A stretch of DNA of 64,000 nucleotides from DAOTYH01 sp034435015 (GTDB taxonomy: Bacteria > Chloroflexota > Anaerolineae > Aggregatilineales > UBA3940). Of the stretch, positions 23,086-32,271 are shown piece by piece. The notes below the pieces were generated by a model, which did no database searches, was not told the origin of the DNA, and worked only from the letters and a program-made list of their open reading frames with translations. Location of the stretch: positions 1 to 64,000 of the forward strand of contig DAOTYH010000043.1 in NCBI GenBank assembly GCA_034435015.1. The letters run 5' to 3'. A program made the position numbers and the translations under genes. How positions within the stretch are numbered: position 1 is the first letter of the stretch; the number at the start of each line of letters is the position of its first letter.

Positions 23086-25023
23086 GTGAATTCAACCCGT
23101 CTTAGACATGGTTTTGTATATTTATTGATCATACTTGCTGTTGCGGTCATTATCTTAGGGGCTTTTGCTAAGAATGATAACCCCGATGAGTGGACGCTGA
23201 GTCAAGTGGCGGCGGCGGCCCGCGATGGCCGTATCCAGAGGATTGTTGTCACTGACACTGACCGGCTGGACATTACCCTGACCGATGGCTCTAAAGCCCA
23301 GTCGAATAAAGACCCCAACGGAACTGCCCCTCAGCAACTAGCAGAGCTTGGTGTGACCCCTGAGCAGTTAGCAAAAATAGAGTGGGTCAACCAGAAGGCG
23401 ACAAACTGGCAGGGCGTTATCACTGCCCTTGTCTACCTCCTGCCGCTGGTTATTGTGCTGGGCGGCATTTACTTGATGCTTCGTCAGGCGCAGGGGTCTA
23501 ACAATCAGGCGCTCTCATTTGGTAAGAGCCGCGCCCGCATGTTTACCGGAGATCAGCCGACTGTCACCTTTGAAGATGTCGCGGGTTGTGATGAAGCGAA
23601 AGAGGAACTGCGCGAGGTAGTCGAGTTCCTGCGTGAACCTGCGAAGTTCATCCAGCTTGGAGCACGCATCCCCAAAGGCGTTCTCTTGGTGGGGCCGCCC
23701 GGCACAGGCAAGACCCTGCTGGCTAAGGCAGTCAGCGGGGAGGCAGGAGTGCCTTTCTTCTCCATTTCTGGTTCTGAATTCGTTGAGATGTTTGTCGGCG
23801 TCGGCGCCAGCCGCGTGCGCGATCTATTTGATCAGGCTAAGCGGCACAGCCCCTGTATTGTGTTTGTGGACGAGATTGATGCAGTGGGACGTCATCGCGG
23901 GGCCGGGTTGGGCGGCTCTCATGATGAACGCGAGCAGACGCTCAACCAGATACTGGTTGAGATGGACGGCTTCGATACGGATACCAATGTGATCATTATT
24001 GCCGCCACCAATCGTCCTGATATTCTCGACCCTGCCCTTCTCCGACCGGGCCGCTTTGACCGTCGCGTTGTTCTCGATCGCCCCGATGTGCGTGGCCGCG
24101 AAGCCATCCTGAAAGTCCATGTGCGCGGCAAGCCGCTGGGCAATGATGTTGATCTGAGCGTGTTGGCCCGTGCTACGCCGGGTTTTGTGGGTGCTGACAT
24201 CGAGAACATGGTTAACGAGGCCGCCATCCTGGCCGCTCGTCGGGGTAAAAAGACCATCAATATGCCTGAACTGCAGGAGGCTATTGAGCGGGTGATCGCC
24301 GGCCCCGAACGACGCAGTCGGTTGCTGACCGAGCAGGAGAGGAAGATCACGGCCTATCATGAAGCCGGGCATGCAGTAGTAGCACACTTTTTACCCTTCT
24401 GTGATCCGGTGCTCAAGGTTACCATTATTCCACGGGGAATGGCTGGCGGTTATACCATGTCTCTGGGCGAAGACATGTGGTATGTCTCGCGTTCCAAGTT
24501 TCTTGATCTGATCTCAATGGCACTAGGGGGGCGTATTGCTGAAGAGTTGGTCTTTAACGAGGTGACGACAGGAGCCAGCGACGACCTTGATCGGGTAACC
24601 AAGATGGCGCGTTCGATGGTGACCCGCTACGGGATGAGCGAACGTCTGGGGCCGATGATCTACGGCCAAAAAGAGGAGCTGGTGTTCTTGGGACGCGAGA
24701 TTGGCGAGCAGAGGGACTACAGCGAGGCCGTCGCCGAAGAAATAGATGAAGAAGTACGTCGTATTATCAGCGAGGCTTATGAGCATGCCCGCGCTGTTCT
24801 GATCGAGCATCGTGACAAACTGGAACTGATCGCTGAAACCTTGCTGGAAGTTGAAACGCTTGATCGAGAGGCATTTGTACGGCTTATGAGCGGTCAGGAA
24901 GAACAGCCGAAAGGCAGTCCCCAACAGACCCCTCAGAAGCCAGAAAGGAAACCCGTTGGGCCTTCGGGTAGCGAGGATGCTCCTTCCGCCTTGGACCTGC
25001 CCCCGGCTCCAGCACCTGCCTAG
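23086..25023 (+). CDS. ftsH: ATP-dependent zinc metalloprotease FtsH, 645 aa
   Basis: Two membrane helices flank a short outer domain (GFVYLLIILAVAVIILG and VYLLPLVIVLGGIYLML). The AAA+ module has GPPGTGKT, VFVDEIDAVG and the arginine finger region RPGRFDR. The protease domain has HEAGH, the zinc site, and a distal Asp in TGASDDL. It degrades membrane and regulatory proteins. A GTG start at 23086 has GGGAG 7 nt upstream; an in-frame ATG 15 bp earlier has no ribosome site. The Gln/Pro-rich tail is variable in the family. It has its own promoter and terminator, so it is a single-gene unit. Confidence 0.96.
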   Translation: MNSTRLRHGFVYLLIILAVAVIILGAFAKNDNPDEWTLSQVAAAARDGRIQRIVVTDTDRLDITLTDGSKAQSNKDPNGTAPQQLAELGVTPEQLAKIEWVNQKATNWQGVITALVYLLPLVIVLGGIYLMLRQAQGSNNQALSFGKSRARMFTGDQPTVTFEDVAGCDEAKEELREVVEFLREPAKFIQLGARIPKGVLLVGPPGTGKTLLAKAVSGEAGVPFFSISGSEFVEMFVGVGASRVRDLFDQAKRHSPCIVFVDEIDAVGRHRGAGLGGSHDEREQTLNQILVEMDGFDTDTNVIIIAATNRPDILDPALLRPGRFDRRVVLDRPDVRGREAILKVHVRGKPLGNDVDLSVLARATPGFVGADIENMVNEAAILAARRGKKTINMPELQEAIERVIAGPERRSRLLTEQERKITAYHEAGHAVVAHFLPFCDPVLKVTIIPRGMAGGYTMSLGEDMWYVSRSKFLDLISMALGGRIAEELVFNEVTTGASDDLDRVTKMARSMVTRYGMSERLGPMIYGQKEELVFLGREIGEQRDYSEAVAEEIDEEVRRIISEAYEHARAVLIEHRDKLELIAETLLEVETLDREAFVRLMSGQEEQPKGSPQQTPQKPERKPVGPSGSEDAPSALDLPPAPAPA

Positions 25024-25048
25024 TTGGCGAGTCTGGTATCTAGAGTAG

Positions 25049-25082
25049 ACCGGGTGTCCCTCCAGCAGGGAACCCGGTTTTT
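25049..25082 (+). terminator. Intrinsic terminator after ftsH
   Basis: A long stem of ACCGGGT plus TCCCT pairs with AGGGA plus ACCCGGT around a short loop and is followed by TTTT. Confidence 0.9.
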
Positions 25083-25199
25083 GCTTAGATATCGCCCTCA
25101 TGCAGGTGGATAGCTAACTACTCTAGTGTGATCTCGGGTTCAGTATCTGATAGAATGGTGTCAACCTGCTAACAAAATTGGCGTAGGAGCGATCGCTAT

Positions 25200-26381
25200 A
25201 TGGAACCAACCCAAACAGCACAAATGGTTGCATGGCTGGATGAGGAACGCCGTAAGGACAAGGCTCTCATTGCAAAGCTAGAGGAGAGGACTAGCTCTCA
25301 GGCCGCCCTCTTAGAAGATCAGGCACGGCGTATTCAGGCGCTGGAAGGCGAACTGGCCGCTCTGCGCAACACAACACCAACTATTAGCTTCTTTGATGAG
25401 ACGATTTCCCGCCTGCGCTCTGAGCTAAACGTAGCACTCGAACAAGCTGAGAGCCGCCGTAATGCGGTTGAACAGGATGCAAAGAAGGTCCGCGAGCTGG
25501 ACCGCGAGGCGATGACTAGAGCACTTGATGACATACGGCAGGAAGTATCTAACCGCCTTGAGCGAGAGCTACAACCTCGCAAGGCTGAAGAGGAACGCCT
25601 CGCACGTGTGGCCGCCGAGTTGCAGAGCTATGCTGATCATTTGAGCAGGAATCTAGAAGAATTCGAACGGACACTGGCCTTTCTGGAAGAGCAACGACGA
25701 CAAGACAGCCGCCGCTTGTCTGACATCAATGGGGAGCTTCTTGAGCTGACCAAACGTATGGAGGGCCAGCAATCGAAGGCTGAATTACTCGAAGAATTGG
25801 GTCGCAGAAATGAACGTTCCCTCAATGAGCTTTCGGGCACCATGATGGAGTTCAAGCAACAACGCCAGAGCTGGATGGAACAAGAAGCATTGGCGGCTCA
25901 GAAGCGCGAACAGATCATGGGAGACATGGTTCGCCGTATGGATGCATTCGCCGAGGATATGGCTTCCTTTGCCAAGCAGGTGGAGAATTGGTCCGAGACG
26001 CATCGTGCAATGAAGAAGGGGCTGGATGACTTTAATCGTCTGGTTGATCGCGTCGAAAGGCGTTTGAATGAGGTATCTGAGATGCAACGCCTTTCCGAGG
26101 AACGTTTCCGTACCGAGTGGGAGGAGTTCTTGCAGGATGACCAGAAGCGTTGGCGGCAGTTCACCCTCACAAACGAGGAGGCATGGCGCTCCAATGCCAA
26201 GCGCGTTGAGGATATGCTGGGTCAACTGGCCCGGCTCAGTGAACGTACAGACCGGCTCCTAGAGCACGTCAAACTTCTAACCGCCGCACAACAGGAAATC
26301 CTGCGCACCTTTGCGGATACTCTCCAGCCCGTTCGTGAACGTATTGACGAGAGCACAAAGACACTCTCTTCCTTGACGTGA
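25200..26381 (+). CDS. Long coiled-coil protein of unknown function upstream of selB, 393 aa
   Basis: No catalytic motif or membrane segment is visible. Nearly the whole protein is heptad-rich coiled coil (many Glu, Arg, Leu and Gln; for example ALLEDQARRIQALEGELAAL and ERRLNEVSEMQRLSEERF). It could be a cytoskeletal, tethering or scaffold protein. ATG 25200 has TAGGAG about 10 nt upstream. The gene ends 7 bp before selB on the same strand, so they are probably co-transcribed, but I know of no functional link and this may be incidental. Confidence 0.8.
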   Translation: MEPTQTAQMVAWLDEERRKDKALIAKLEERTSSQAALLEDQARRIQALEGELAALRNTTPTISFFDETISRLRSELNVALEQAESRRNAVEQDAKKVRELDREAMTRALDDIRQEVSNRLERELQPRKAEEERLARVAAELQSYADHLSRNLEEFERTLAFLEEQRRQDSRRLSDINGELLELTKRMEGQQSKAELLEELGRRNERSLNELSGTMMEFKQQRQSWMEQEALAAQKREQIMGDMVRRMDAFAEDMASFAKQVENWSETHRAMKKGLDDFNRLVDRVERRLNEVSEMQRLSEERFRTEWEEFLQDDQKRWRQFTLTNEEAWRSNAKRVEDMLGQLARLSERTDRLLEHVKLLTAAQQEILRTFADTLQPVRERIDESTKTLSSLT

Positions 26382-26388
26382 GGGCATC

Positions 26389-28275
26389 ATGTCCTACGTG
26401 ATTGGTACCGCTGGACATGTTGATCATGGTAAGTCAACGCTGGTGAAGGCGCTGACCGGGATAGACCCTGACCGCCTAGCTGAAGAGAAAGCACGCGAAA
26501 TGACGATCGACTTAGGGTTCGCGTGGTTGACTTTGCCAAGCGGTCAGCCGGTAGGGATTGTGGATGTGCCCGGCCATCAGGATTTCATTGAAAATATGCT
26601 GGCGGGTGTGGGGGGCATTGATCTTGCTCTGCTTGTAATAGCGGTAGATGAAGGGATCATGCCTCAGACACGTGAGCACTTGGCTATCCTCGATCTGTTG
26701 GAAGTGCCATGTGGGGTAGTGGCGCTGACCAAGGTGGACCTGCTCTCGGATCGCGAGTGGCTGGAGCTGGTATGGCAGGATGTAGCAGATGCCTTGAAGG
26801 GGACTACCTTAGAGCAAGCTCCCATCATTCCTGTCTCAGCCCGCACGGGTGAAGGGCTATCTCAGTTGATAAGCACGCTTGATGCTCTGCTGGCAGAGCG
26901 CCCTTCACGCCCTGATCGGGGACGACCCCGTCTGCCTGTTGATCGGGTCTTTACGATTAGCGGTTTCGGGACAGTGGTGACAGGGACCCTCACTGGCGGG
27001 AGTTTCACAGTGGGGAATGAGGTAGAAATACTGCCGGTCGGTAAAAAGGCGCGTATTCGCGGCCTGCAGAGTCATAAGGAGGCCGTACAGGTTGCCCTTC
27101 CCGGTAGCCGTGTGGCCATCAATCTAGGAGGAGTGCCTGTAGAGGAGATAAAACGGGGGGATGTGGTAGCTCGGCCCGGCCTCATCAGCGGCACAGCGTT
27201 GGTTGATGTCAGGTTTCGGCATCTAGCCGATGTAGAACGAGCCTTAAGGCATAACGCTGAGGTGAAGTTCTTTAGCGGTGCCGCTGAGACGGTGGCTCAT
27301 GTCCGCCTCTTGGGTGATAGAGAGATACCCCCCGGCGGTAGCGGATGGTTGCAGTTGCGGCTGGAACACCCACTAGCTCTTGATAGGGGAGACCGTTTTA
27401 TCTTGCGTTATCCGTCACCGCCGCAGACGATAGGAGGAGGCACTGTACTTGATCCGCACCCGCCGCACAGATGGCGGCGTTTTAGGCCAGAGGTATTGGC
27501 CCGCTTTGAAACGCTGGCGGCAGGTTCGCCGGAAGAGCTTCTGCTCCGCGCTCTGGAGGAACGTATCGCTCTGATGCCGGAACAGATAGCAGGGCTAACC
27601 GGTCTGGCGCCCGCCGAAGTCGAGACAGCTATCGAGGCGTTAAAGACTAGAGGGGAGTTGATCAGTCTATCGGATGGCTGGCTGATGTCAGAGGCCTCAT
27701 GGCGGCGTATCATAACCCAGATGAGATGCGAACTGGAGGCTTACCATCGCGAGTATCCCTTGCGGCAGGGAATGCCGCGCGAGGCTCTTCGTAGTCGTCT
27801 TTCCATAGATGCCCGGCTATACAGCAGGATCATAGAACATGCAGTGTTCACAGGTCAGGTCGTTACTGAAGGAACTTCAGTGCGGCTGTCTGAGCATACG
27901 ATACGTTTCTCTGCTCAACAGCAAACTGCTATTGACAAATTGCAAACAGTGATCCGTTCTAATCCTCTAATGCCGCCCAGTGTCAAAGAGGCGGTAAGCA
28001 TAATAGGGGAAGAAGTCTTACAGGCGCTGTTTGAACAAGGAGACCTTGTCCCCGTCAGTGAGGATGTGTTCTTTGATGCCAACACCTATGTGAAACTGGT
28101 AGAGCAGGTTAGCGCGTTTATCACCGAGCACGGCTCAATCACAGTTGCTCAGGCACGGGACTTGTTTGGCACAAGCCGGAAATATGTACTTGCCCTCTTG
28201 GAGTATCTGGATGCTGTTGGTGTGACCAAGCGTATAGGCGATGAACGTGTTTTGGTAAGAGCGCAAGACAAGTAG
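26389..28275 (+). CDS. selB: Selenocysteine-specific elongation factor SelB, 628 aa
   Basis: The GTPase domain has GHVDHGKSTL, the switch DVPGHQDFI and ALTKVDLL. Domain II begins RVFTISGFGTVVTGTL and domain III follows. From about residue 370 there are winged-helix repeats, ending with FGTSRKYVLALLEYLDAVGVTKRIGDERVL, as in SelB that reads the SECIS element. It delivers selenocysteinyl-tRNA to UGA codons. selA, selC and selD are not in the window. It is convergent with groEL. Confidence 0.93.
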   Translation: MSYVIGTAGHVDHGKSTLVKALTGIDPDRLAEEKAREMTIDLGFAWLTLPSGQPVGIVDVPGHQDFIENMLAGVGGIDLALLVIAVDEGIMPQTREHLAILDLLEVPCGVVALTKVDLLSDREWLELVWQDVADALKGTTLEQAPIIPVSARTGEGLSQLISTLDALLAERPSRPDRGRPRLPVDRVFTISGFGTVVTGTLTGGSFTVGNEVEILPVGKKARIRGLQSHKEAVQVALPGSRVAINLGGVPVEEIKRGDVVARPGLISGTALVDVRFRHLADVERALRHNAEVKFFSGAAETVAHVRLLGDREIPPGGSGWLQLRLEHPLALDRGDRFILRYPSPPQTIGGGTVLDPHPPHRWRRFRPEVLARFETLAAGSPEELLLRALEERIALMPEQIAGLTGLAPAEVETAIEALKTRGELISLSDGWLMSEASWRRIITQMRCELEAYHREYPLRQGMPREALRSRLSIDARLYSRIIEHAVFTGQVVTEGTSVRLSEHTIRFSAQQQTAIDKLQTVIRSNPLMPPSVKEAVSIIGEEVLQALFEQGDLVPVSEDVFFDANTYVKLVEQVSAFITEHGSITVAQARDLFGTSRKYVLALLEYLDAVGVTKRIGDERVLVRAQDK

Positions 28276-28292
28276 GGGCATCTATCTAGGCA

Positions 28293-28325
28293 AGAAAAAC
28301 AGCCCCTCATGAGGGAGGGGCTGTT
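28293..28325 (-). terminator. Terminator between selB and groEL
   Basis: AACAGCCCCTC pairs with GAGGGGCTGTT around a 5-nt loop. On the minus strand the stem is followed by a U-rich GTTTTTCTTG, so it ends the groESL transcript; it may also work for selB from the other side. Confidence 0.85.
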
Positions 28326-28349
28326 GTGGTCTTGTGCTATACGCCCGGA

Positions 28350-29978
28350 TTAGTATTCCGGCATGGGCGGGGTAGCCGGCTCTTCCTTCTTGGGAATGTC
28401 CGTGATCAACGCCTCTGTCGTCAGGATCATGGCGGCGATGCTGGCGGCATTCTCCAGCGCCCCGCGTGTAACCTTGGCGGGGTCAATGATGCCGGCCTTG
28501 ATCATGTCAGTGTACTCACCTGTGATCACGTCATAGCCGATGTTGGGATTCTTTTTCTCCTTTTGCAGGCGGCGGACTGTATCAATCACAACAGCGCCAT
28601 CCTGACCGGCGTTAGCCGCGATCTTACGCATGGGTGCCTCAAGCGCGGTGCGCACGATGTTGACACCTGTCTGCTCATCAGGATAGGTCATGTTGAGATT
28701 ATCCAGCGCAGAGATGGCATTGATCAGGGCCACACCGCCGCCCGGCACGATGCCTTCCTCAACAGCGGCACGAGTCGCGCTCAGCGCATCTTCGACCCGA
28801 TGCTTCTTTTCCTTCAGTTCAACTTCGGTTGCGGCCCCAACGCGGATGATCGCCACACCGCCAGCCAGCTTGGCCAGCCGCTCCTGTAGCTTCTCACGAT
28901 CATAATCCGAGGTAGTCTTTTCGATAGCAACCTTGATCTCTTCGATACGGCCCTTGATGGCCTTCTCGTCACCTGCGCCGCCAATGATGGTGGTGTCATC
29001 CTTGGTTGAGATGACCTTCTCGCAGGTGCCAAGGTCCTCGATGGTTACGCTCTCAAGCTTGCGGCCCAGCTCCTCGGTAATGACCGTTGCTCCCGTCAGG
29101 ATGGCAATGTCCTGCAACATGGCCTTGCGCCGATCACCGAAGCCGGGGGCTTTGACGGCCAGCACGTTCAGCATGCCGCGCAGCTTGTTGAGCACCAGGG
29201 TGGCAAGAGCCTCACCGTCTACATCCTCAGCAATGATGACCAGCTCACGCTTGCCGCGATTAACCAGCCTCTCAAGGACAGGCATAATATCGGCGGCGGC
29301 GGTGATCTTCTTGTCATGAATGAGAATGTACGGCTTCTCGATGACAGCTTCCATCGATTCGGGGTTGGTGATGAAGTAGGCGCTGATATAGCCACGGTCG
29401 AACTGCATACCCTCGACATACTCCTTCTCAAATTCGAGGCCCTTGCTCTCCTCGACCGTGATGACGCCGTCCTTGCCAACCTTCCACATTACCTCGGCAA
29501 TCAGGTCACCGATTTCGCGATCCTGAGCTGAGATGCTGGCAACACTGGCAATCTCTTCTTGGGTGTCAATCTCAACAGCCTGCGCGCGGATCGCTTCAGC
29601 CACCTTCTCGGTAGCCGCCTCAATACCGCGCTTGAGCAACATGGGATTAGCACCAGCGGCCACATTCTTCAGGCCCTCGTTTACCATAGTCTGGGCCAGC
29701 ACAACGCTGGTGGTAGTACCATCGCCGGCGATGTCATTAGTCTTAGTAGCGGCTTCCTTGAGCAACTGAGCGCCCATATTCTCATAGGGGTCTTCCAGCT
29801 CAATTTCCTTGGCCACGGTCACGCCGTCATGGGTGATCGTGGGGGCGCCAAACTTCTTGTCCAGTGCCACATTACGCCCCTTAGGGCCGAGTGTCGTGGC
29901 AACAGCGGTGGCTACTGTGTCAATGCCGCGCTTAAGCCGACGGCGTGCTTCCTCTGAGAAAACTAACTGCTTCGCCAT
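28350..29978 (-). CDS. groL: Chaperonin GroEL, 542 aa
   Basis: A full-length Hsp60: the N-terminus reads AKQLVFSEEARRRLKRG, the ATP-binding motif DGTTT is present, and the family signature ADAxxATRAAVEEG appears as DALSATRAAVEEGIVPGGG. The C-terminal tail ends PPMPEY instead of the GGM repeats of E. coli. It forms the folding chamber with GroES. ATG 29978 has an AGGTC-type site upstream. It lies 36 bp after groES in one operon under the CIRCE and the strong promoter. Confidence 0.98.
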   Translation of the reverse strand: MAKQLVFSEEARRRLKRGIDTVATAVATTLGPKGRNVALDKKFGAPTITHDGVTVAKEIELEDPYENMGAQLLKEAATKTNDIAGDGTTTSVVLAQTMVNEGLKNVAAGANPMLLKRGIEAATEKVAEAIRAQAVEIDTQEEIASVASISAQDREIGDLIAEVMWKVGKDGVITVEESKGLEFEKEYVEGMQFDRGYISAYFITNPESMEAVIEKPYILIHDKKITAAADIMPVLERLVNRGKRELVIIAEDVDGEALATLVLNKLRGMLNVLAVKAPGFGDRRKAMLQDIAILTGATVITEELGRKLESVTIEDLGTCEKVISTKDDTTIIGGAGDEKAIKGRIEEIKVAIEKTTSDYDREKLQERLAKLAGGVAIIRVGAATEVELKEKKHRVEDALSATRAAVEEGIVPGGGVALINAISALDNLNMTYPDEQTGVNIVRTALEAPMRKIAANAGQDGAVVIDTVRRLQKEKKNPNIGYDVITGEYTDMIKAGIIDPAKVTRGALENAASIAAMILTTEALITDIPKKEEPATPPMPEY

Positions 29979-30014
29979 AGATCAGTTGACCTCCATATAA
30001 TATCAGTCTGCATG

Positions 30015-30311
30015 TTACTCGACGATTGCGAGGATGTCGCTCTCTTTTAAGATGAGGAGCTTCTTGCCCTCGACCTTGACCTCAGTGCCAGCGTACTTCG
30101 CGAACAGGATAGTCTGCCCTTCCTCCACGTCCATCGCGATGCGTTTCCCGGCCTCGTCCTTACGGCCCGCTCCGACGGCAAGGATTTTCCCCTGCTGGGG
30201 CTTCTCTTTAGCTGTTTCGGGCAAGACGAGTTGCCCACCGGCAAAAGTCTCCTCCTGCTCGATAGGCTCGACTACTACACGATCGCCCAATGGTCGTAGC
30301 TTGAGTGCCAT
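30015..30311 (-). CDS. groS: Co-chaperonin GroES, 98 aa
   Basis: Starts LKLRPLGDRVVVEPIEQEE and includes the mobile loop (FAGGQLVLPETAKEKPQQGK) and the signature GRKDEAGKRIAMDVEEGQTILFAKYAGTEV. It caps GroEL. ATG 30311 has AGGAGG-type sequence upstream (AAAAAGGAGGCATCTGGTT). It is first in the groES-groEL operon. Confidence 0.98.
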   Translation of the reverse strand: MALKLRPLGDRVVVEPIEQEETFAGGQLVLPETAKEKPQQGKILAVGAGRKDEAGKRIAMDVEEGQTILFAKYAGTEVKVEGKKLLILKESDILAIVE

Positions 30312-30373
30312 AACCAGATGCCTCCTTTTTCTTCAGGGATACTGAGTTGCTGTCAATTGAACTGGGCTAAGAT

Positions 30374-30400
30374 TTAGCACTCTAGGCTTAAGAGTGCTAA
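30374..30400. promoter_or_regulatory. CIRCE operator (HrcA binding site)
   Basis: TTAGCACTC, nine bases, GAGTGCTAA: a perfect inverted repeat matching the CIRCE consensus. It lies in the groESL leader just after the predicted start of transcription, so HrcA would block the promoter until heat shock. Confidence 0.97.
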
Positions 30401-30410
30401 ATCTGCGCCT

Positions 30411-30439
30411 AGTATACGCAGGCTATAGTGGGTTGTCAA
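30411..30439 (-). promoter_or_regulatory. Near-consensus sigma-70 promoter of groESL
   Basis: On the minus strand, a perfect TTGACA (30434-30439) and TATACT (30411-30416) are spaced 17 bp apart. Transcription would begin near 30404, just before the CIRCE. Confidence 0.93.
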
Positions 30440-30493
30440 GTAGAAAAGAGGCCTGAGGCGGTTTTCCAATGCAATTCTTATACAACTCAGGGG

Positions 30494-30529
30494 CAAAAAA
30501 GGCGGCTGCCATTGGGAAGGCAAGCCGCT
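30494..30529 (-). terminator. Intrinsic terminator after the TPR gene
   Basis: On the minus strand GCGGCTTGCC pairs with GGCAGCCGC (one bulged T) and is followed by CTTTTTTG. It lies about 100 bp after the TPR gene stop. Confidence 0.8.
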
Positions 30530-30627
30530 TGTCTGCAATGAGGGGGTGACTGCTTAGGGCCAACAGGCTCGATCACATCACGGGTGTGCGGCCTTAAAGC
30601 TGCATTTAACCTTTGCCCTCGTCACCC

Positions 30628-32241
30628 CTATCCATCATCAGACTCATTATCATATAAATCCTGTCCGTTGTAAAGACCCTGTCCTTCGTCTTCGGAGGGA
30701 GATGTCTCATCCAGAAGGTCCTCTTCTCTTGCCGCTTCCAGCCCGCCCGCAAATGGACGCTCCATCTCAGGTGCCTGACGGGGGACACGCTCCAGCATGT
30801 CTAAGAGAATCCGGCCACGTTCGCTCCAACTGGATTTCAGGTTGTTGAATATCTCCTGCGCGCGTTCGGCATACCCCCATGCTTGCTCATACACCCCCAT
30901 TGCAAAATACAGGTCAGCCAAATTCAACCATAGCACTGCCTTCTCATGTTGGTCACCTTGTCGCTCAAGGATGCTGAGCGCCTCAAGCATGAGCGATTCT
31001 GCTTGCGCGTATGCCCCCTGCTGTCTGTGCAGTAAAGCCCGATGGCTTTTGACAATGGCCAGCCCGGTTTCTTCCCCCACGATGTCAAACAGCCGCATGG
31101 CCTGAGTATAGTCAGCTTCGGCCTGCGCCCACTGCCCCATGTCATCTCGGATCGCTCCACGTTGTGTGAGACAGTGGGCTTCTAGATGAGTATCTTTGAG
31201 ACGGCGGGCCAGAGAGAGGGCCTGCTCAACGGCGCGTAACGCCTCGTCATGTTGTCCTAGGTTCTTATGTGCTAGTGCCAGGTCGAAGAGGGTGATGGCA
31301 GTGTCCTGCTGAGACTGAGGATCCGACTCGAAGACCCGGAGATTACGCCGGTAGGTCTGGATGGCCGTTTGCGTCTTGCCCAGCATGACATCGAGGCTGG
31401 CAATATTGTTGAGAGCCTGTGCCTTGCCCCTCGCATTGTGCGCACGCTCGTACAGATTGCAGGCATCGTCATAAACACGCCTTGCCTCTGTCCATTCACC
31501 CCGTGTAACCAGCCAGTGACCAAGCATCTGCAGGCGTTCAGCCGCGGTAAGGGGGCGCTGATGCTTGAGAGCCAGATTTGCCCAGCGTCGAAAGGCGTCC
31601 CGTGCTGTCTTTGCGTCATCCACTGCACAGGCGACAGCGACCTCTATGGAGGCGGCTTCTTCAAGATCAGGGTCCAATGCCAGCGCCGATGTGGTGGCGG
31701 CAAGTGCCAATTCATGTTGCCCCCTAGCCCATGCCAGCCGTGCCTGCACAAGCTGTCGGAAGGCTTCAAAATTGGCTGGGCGTTGTACCGCACTAACCCT
31801 AAGCCGAAGGCCCTCATCTATAGCTTCACCCAGTTGCTCAATTAATGCTAGAGAAGCGCGTTCAACAAACCGGCTGAAGCTCGCAAGAGGAGCGGCCATC
31901 TCAAGAGGGGCGGGGGGAATATCCTTAGCCTCCACTCTCAGGTTGAGACCCAGCATCTTCGACTCTTCGTCAAGCACATAACGGCCGTAGACCAATGCAC
32001 GCGGCTTAAGAGATCGGGATACCGTCTCCATTCCTGTCTGCGTGAGCGGGAGTTGCAACTTGGCGTCAACAATCTGTCGAACCACAGCATCATATTCAAG
32101 CACTGACAGCCCGGCCCCGTCTAAGTGCTCGATCAGCAGTCTGCTGAGCATGGCACCCAGCCAGTGTGCCTCCTCAGTCTGCTGGTTGCCTATCAGTGGC
32201 ACGACCACAATCTGATTGTCGGGTCCTGCGTGCAGGGTCAT
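30628..32241 (-). CDS. TPR-repeat protein with FlgO-like N-terminal region, 537 aa
   Basis: The first 120 residues (VVVPLIGNQQTEEAHWLGAMLSRLLIEHL, then SVLEYDAVVRQIVDAKLQ) resemble the small beta-alpha domain that precedes TPRs in many signalling proteins. Residues about 150-500 hold TPR repeats, such as AKALNNIASL-type and ITLFDLALAHKNLGQHDEALRAVEQALSLA. The tail is acidic (Glu/Asp-rich). No signal peptide is visible, so it is cytosolic. It follows the SbcC-like gene by 30 bp, in the same direction, and ends at a terminator. Function unknown; a protein-protein scaffold is likely. Confidence 0.8.
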   Translation of the reverse strand: MTLHAGPDNQIVVVPLIGNQQTEEAHWLGAMLSRLLIEHLDGAGLSVLEYDAVVRQIVDAKLQLPLTQTGMETVSRSLKPRALVYGRYVLDEESKMLGLNLRVEAKDIPPAPLEMAAPLASFSRFVERASLALIEQLGEAIDEGLRLRVSAVQRPANFEAFRQLVQARLAWARGQHELALAATTSALALDPDLEEAASIEVAVACAVDDAKTARDAFRRWANLALKHQRPLTAAERLQMLGHWLVTRGEWTEARRVYDDACNLYERAHNARGKAQALNNIASLDVMLGKTQTAIQTYRRNLRVFESDPQSQQDTAITLFDLALAHKNLGQHDEALRAVEQALSLARRLKDTHLEAHCLTQRGAIRDDMGQWAQAEADYTQAMRLFDIVGEETGLAIVKSHRALLHRQQGAYAQAESLMLEALSILERQGDQHEKAVLWLNLADLYFAMGVYEQAWGYAERAQEIFNNLKSSWSERGRILLDMLERVPRQAPEMERPFAGGLEAAREEDLLDETSPSEDEGQGLYNGQDLYDNESDDG

Positions 32242-32271
32242 AGTGATATATACCTTTTCGCAATGACGGAA

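Noticed and set aside
28326..29978. Long reading frames opposite groEL.
   Set aside because: They are shadows of a highly conserved gene; they have no ribosome sites of their own and no conserved motifs.
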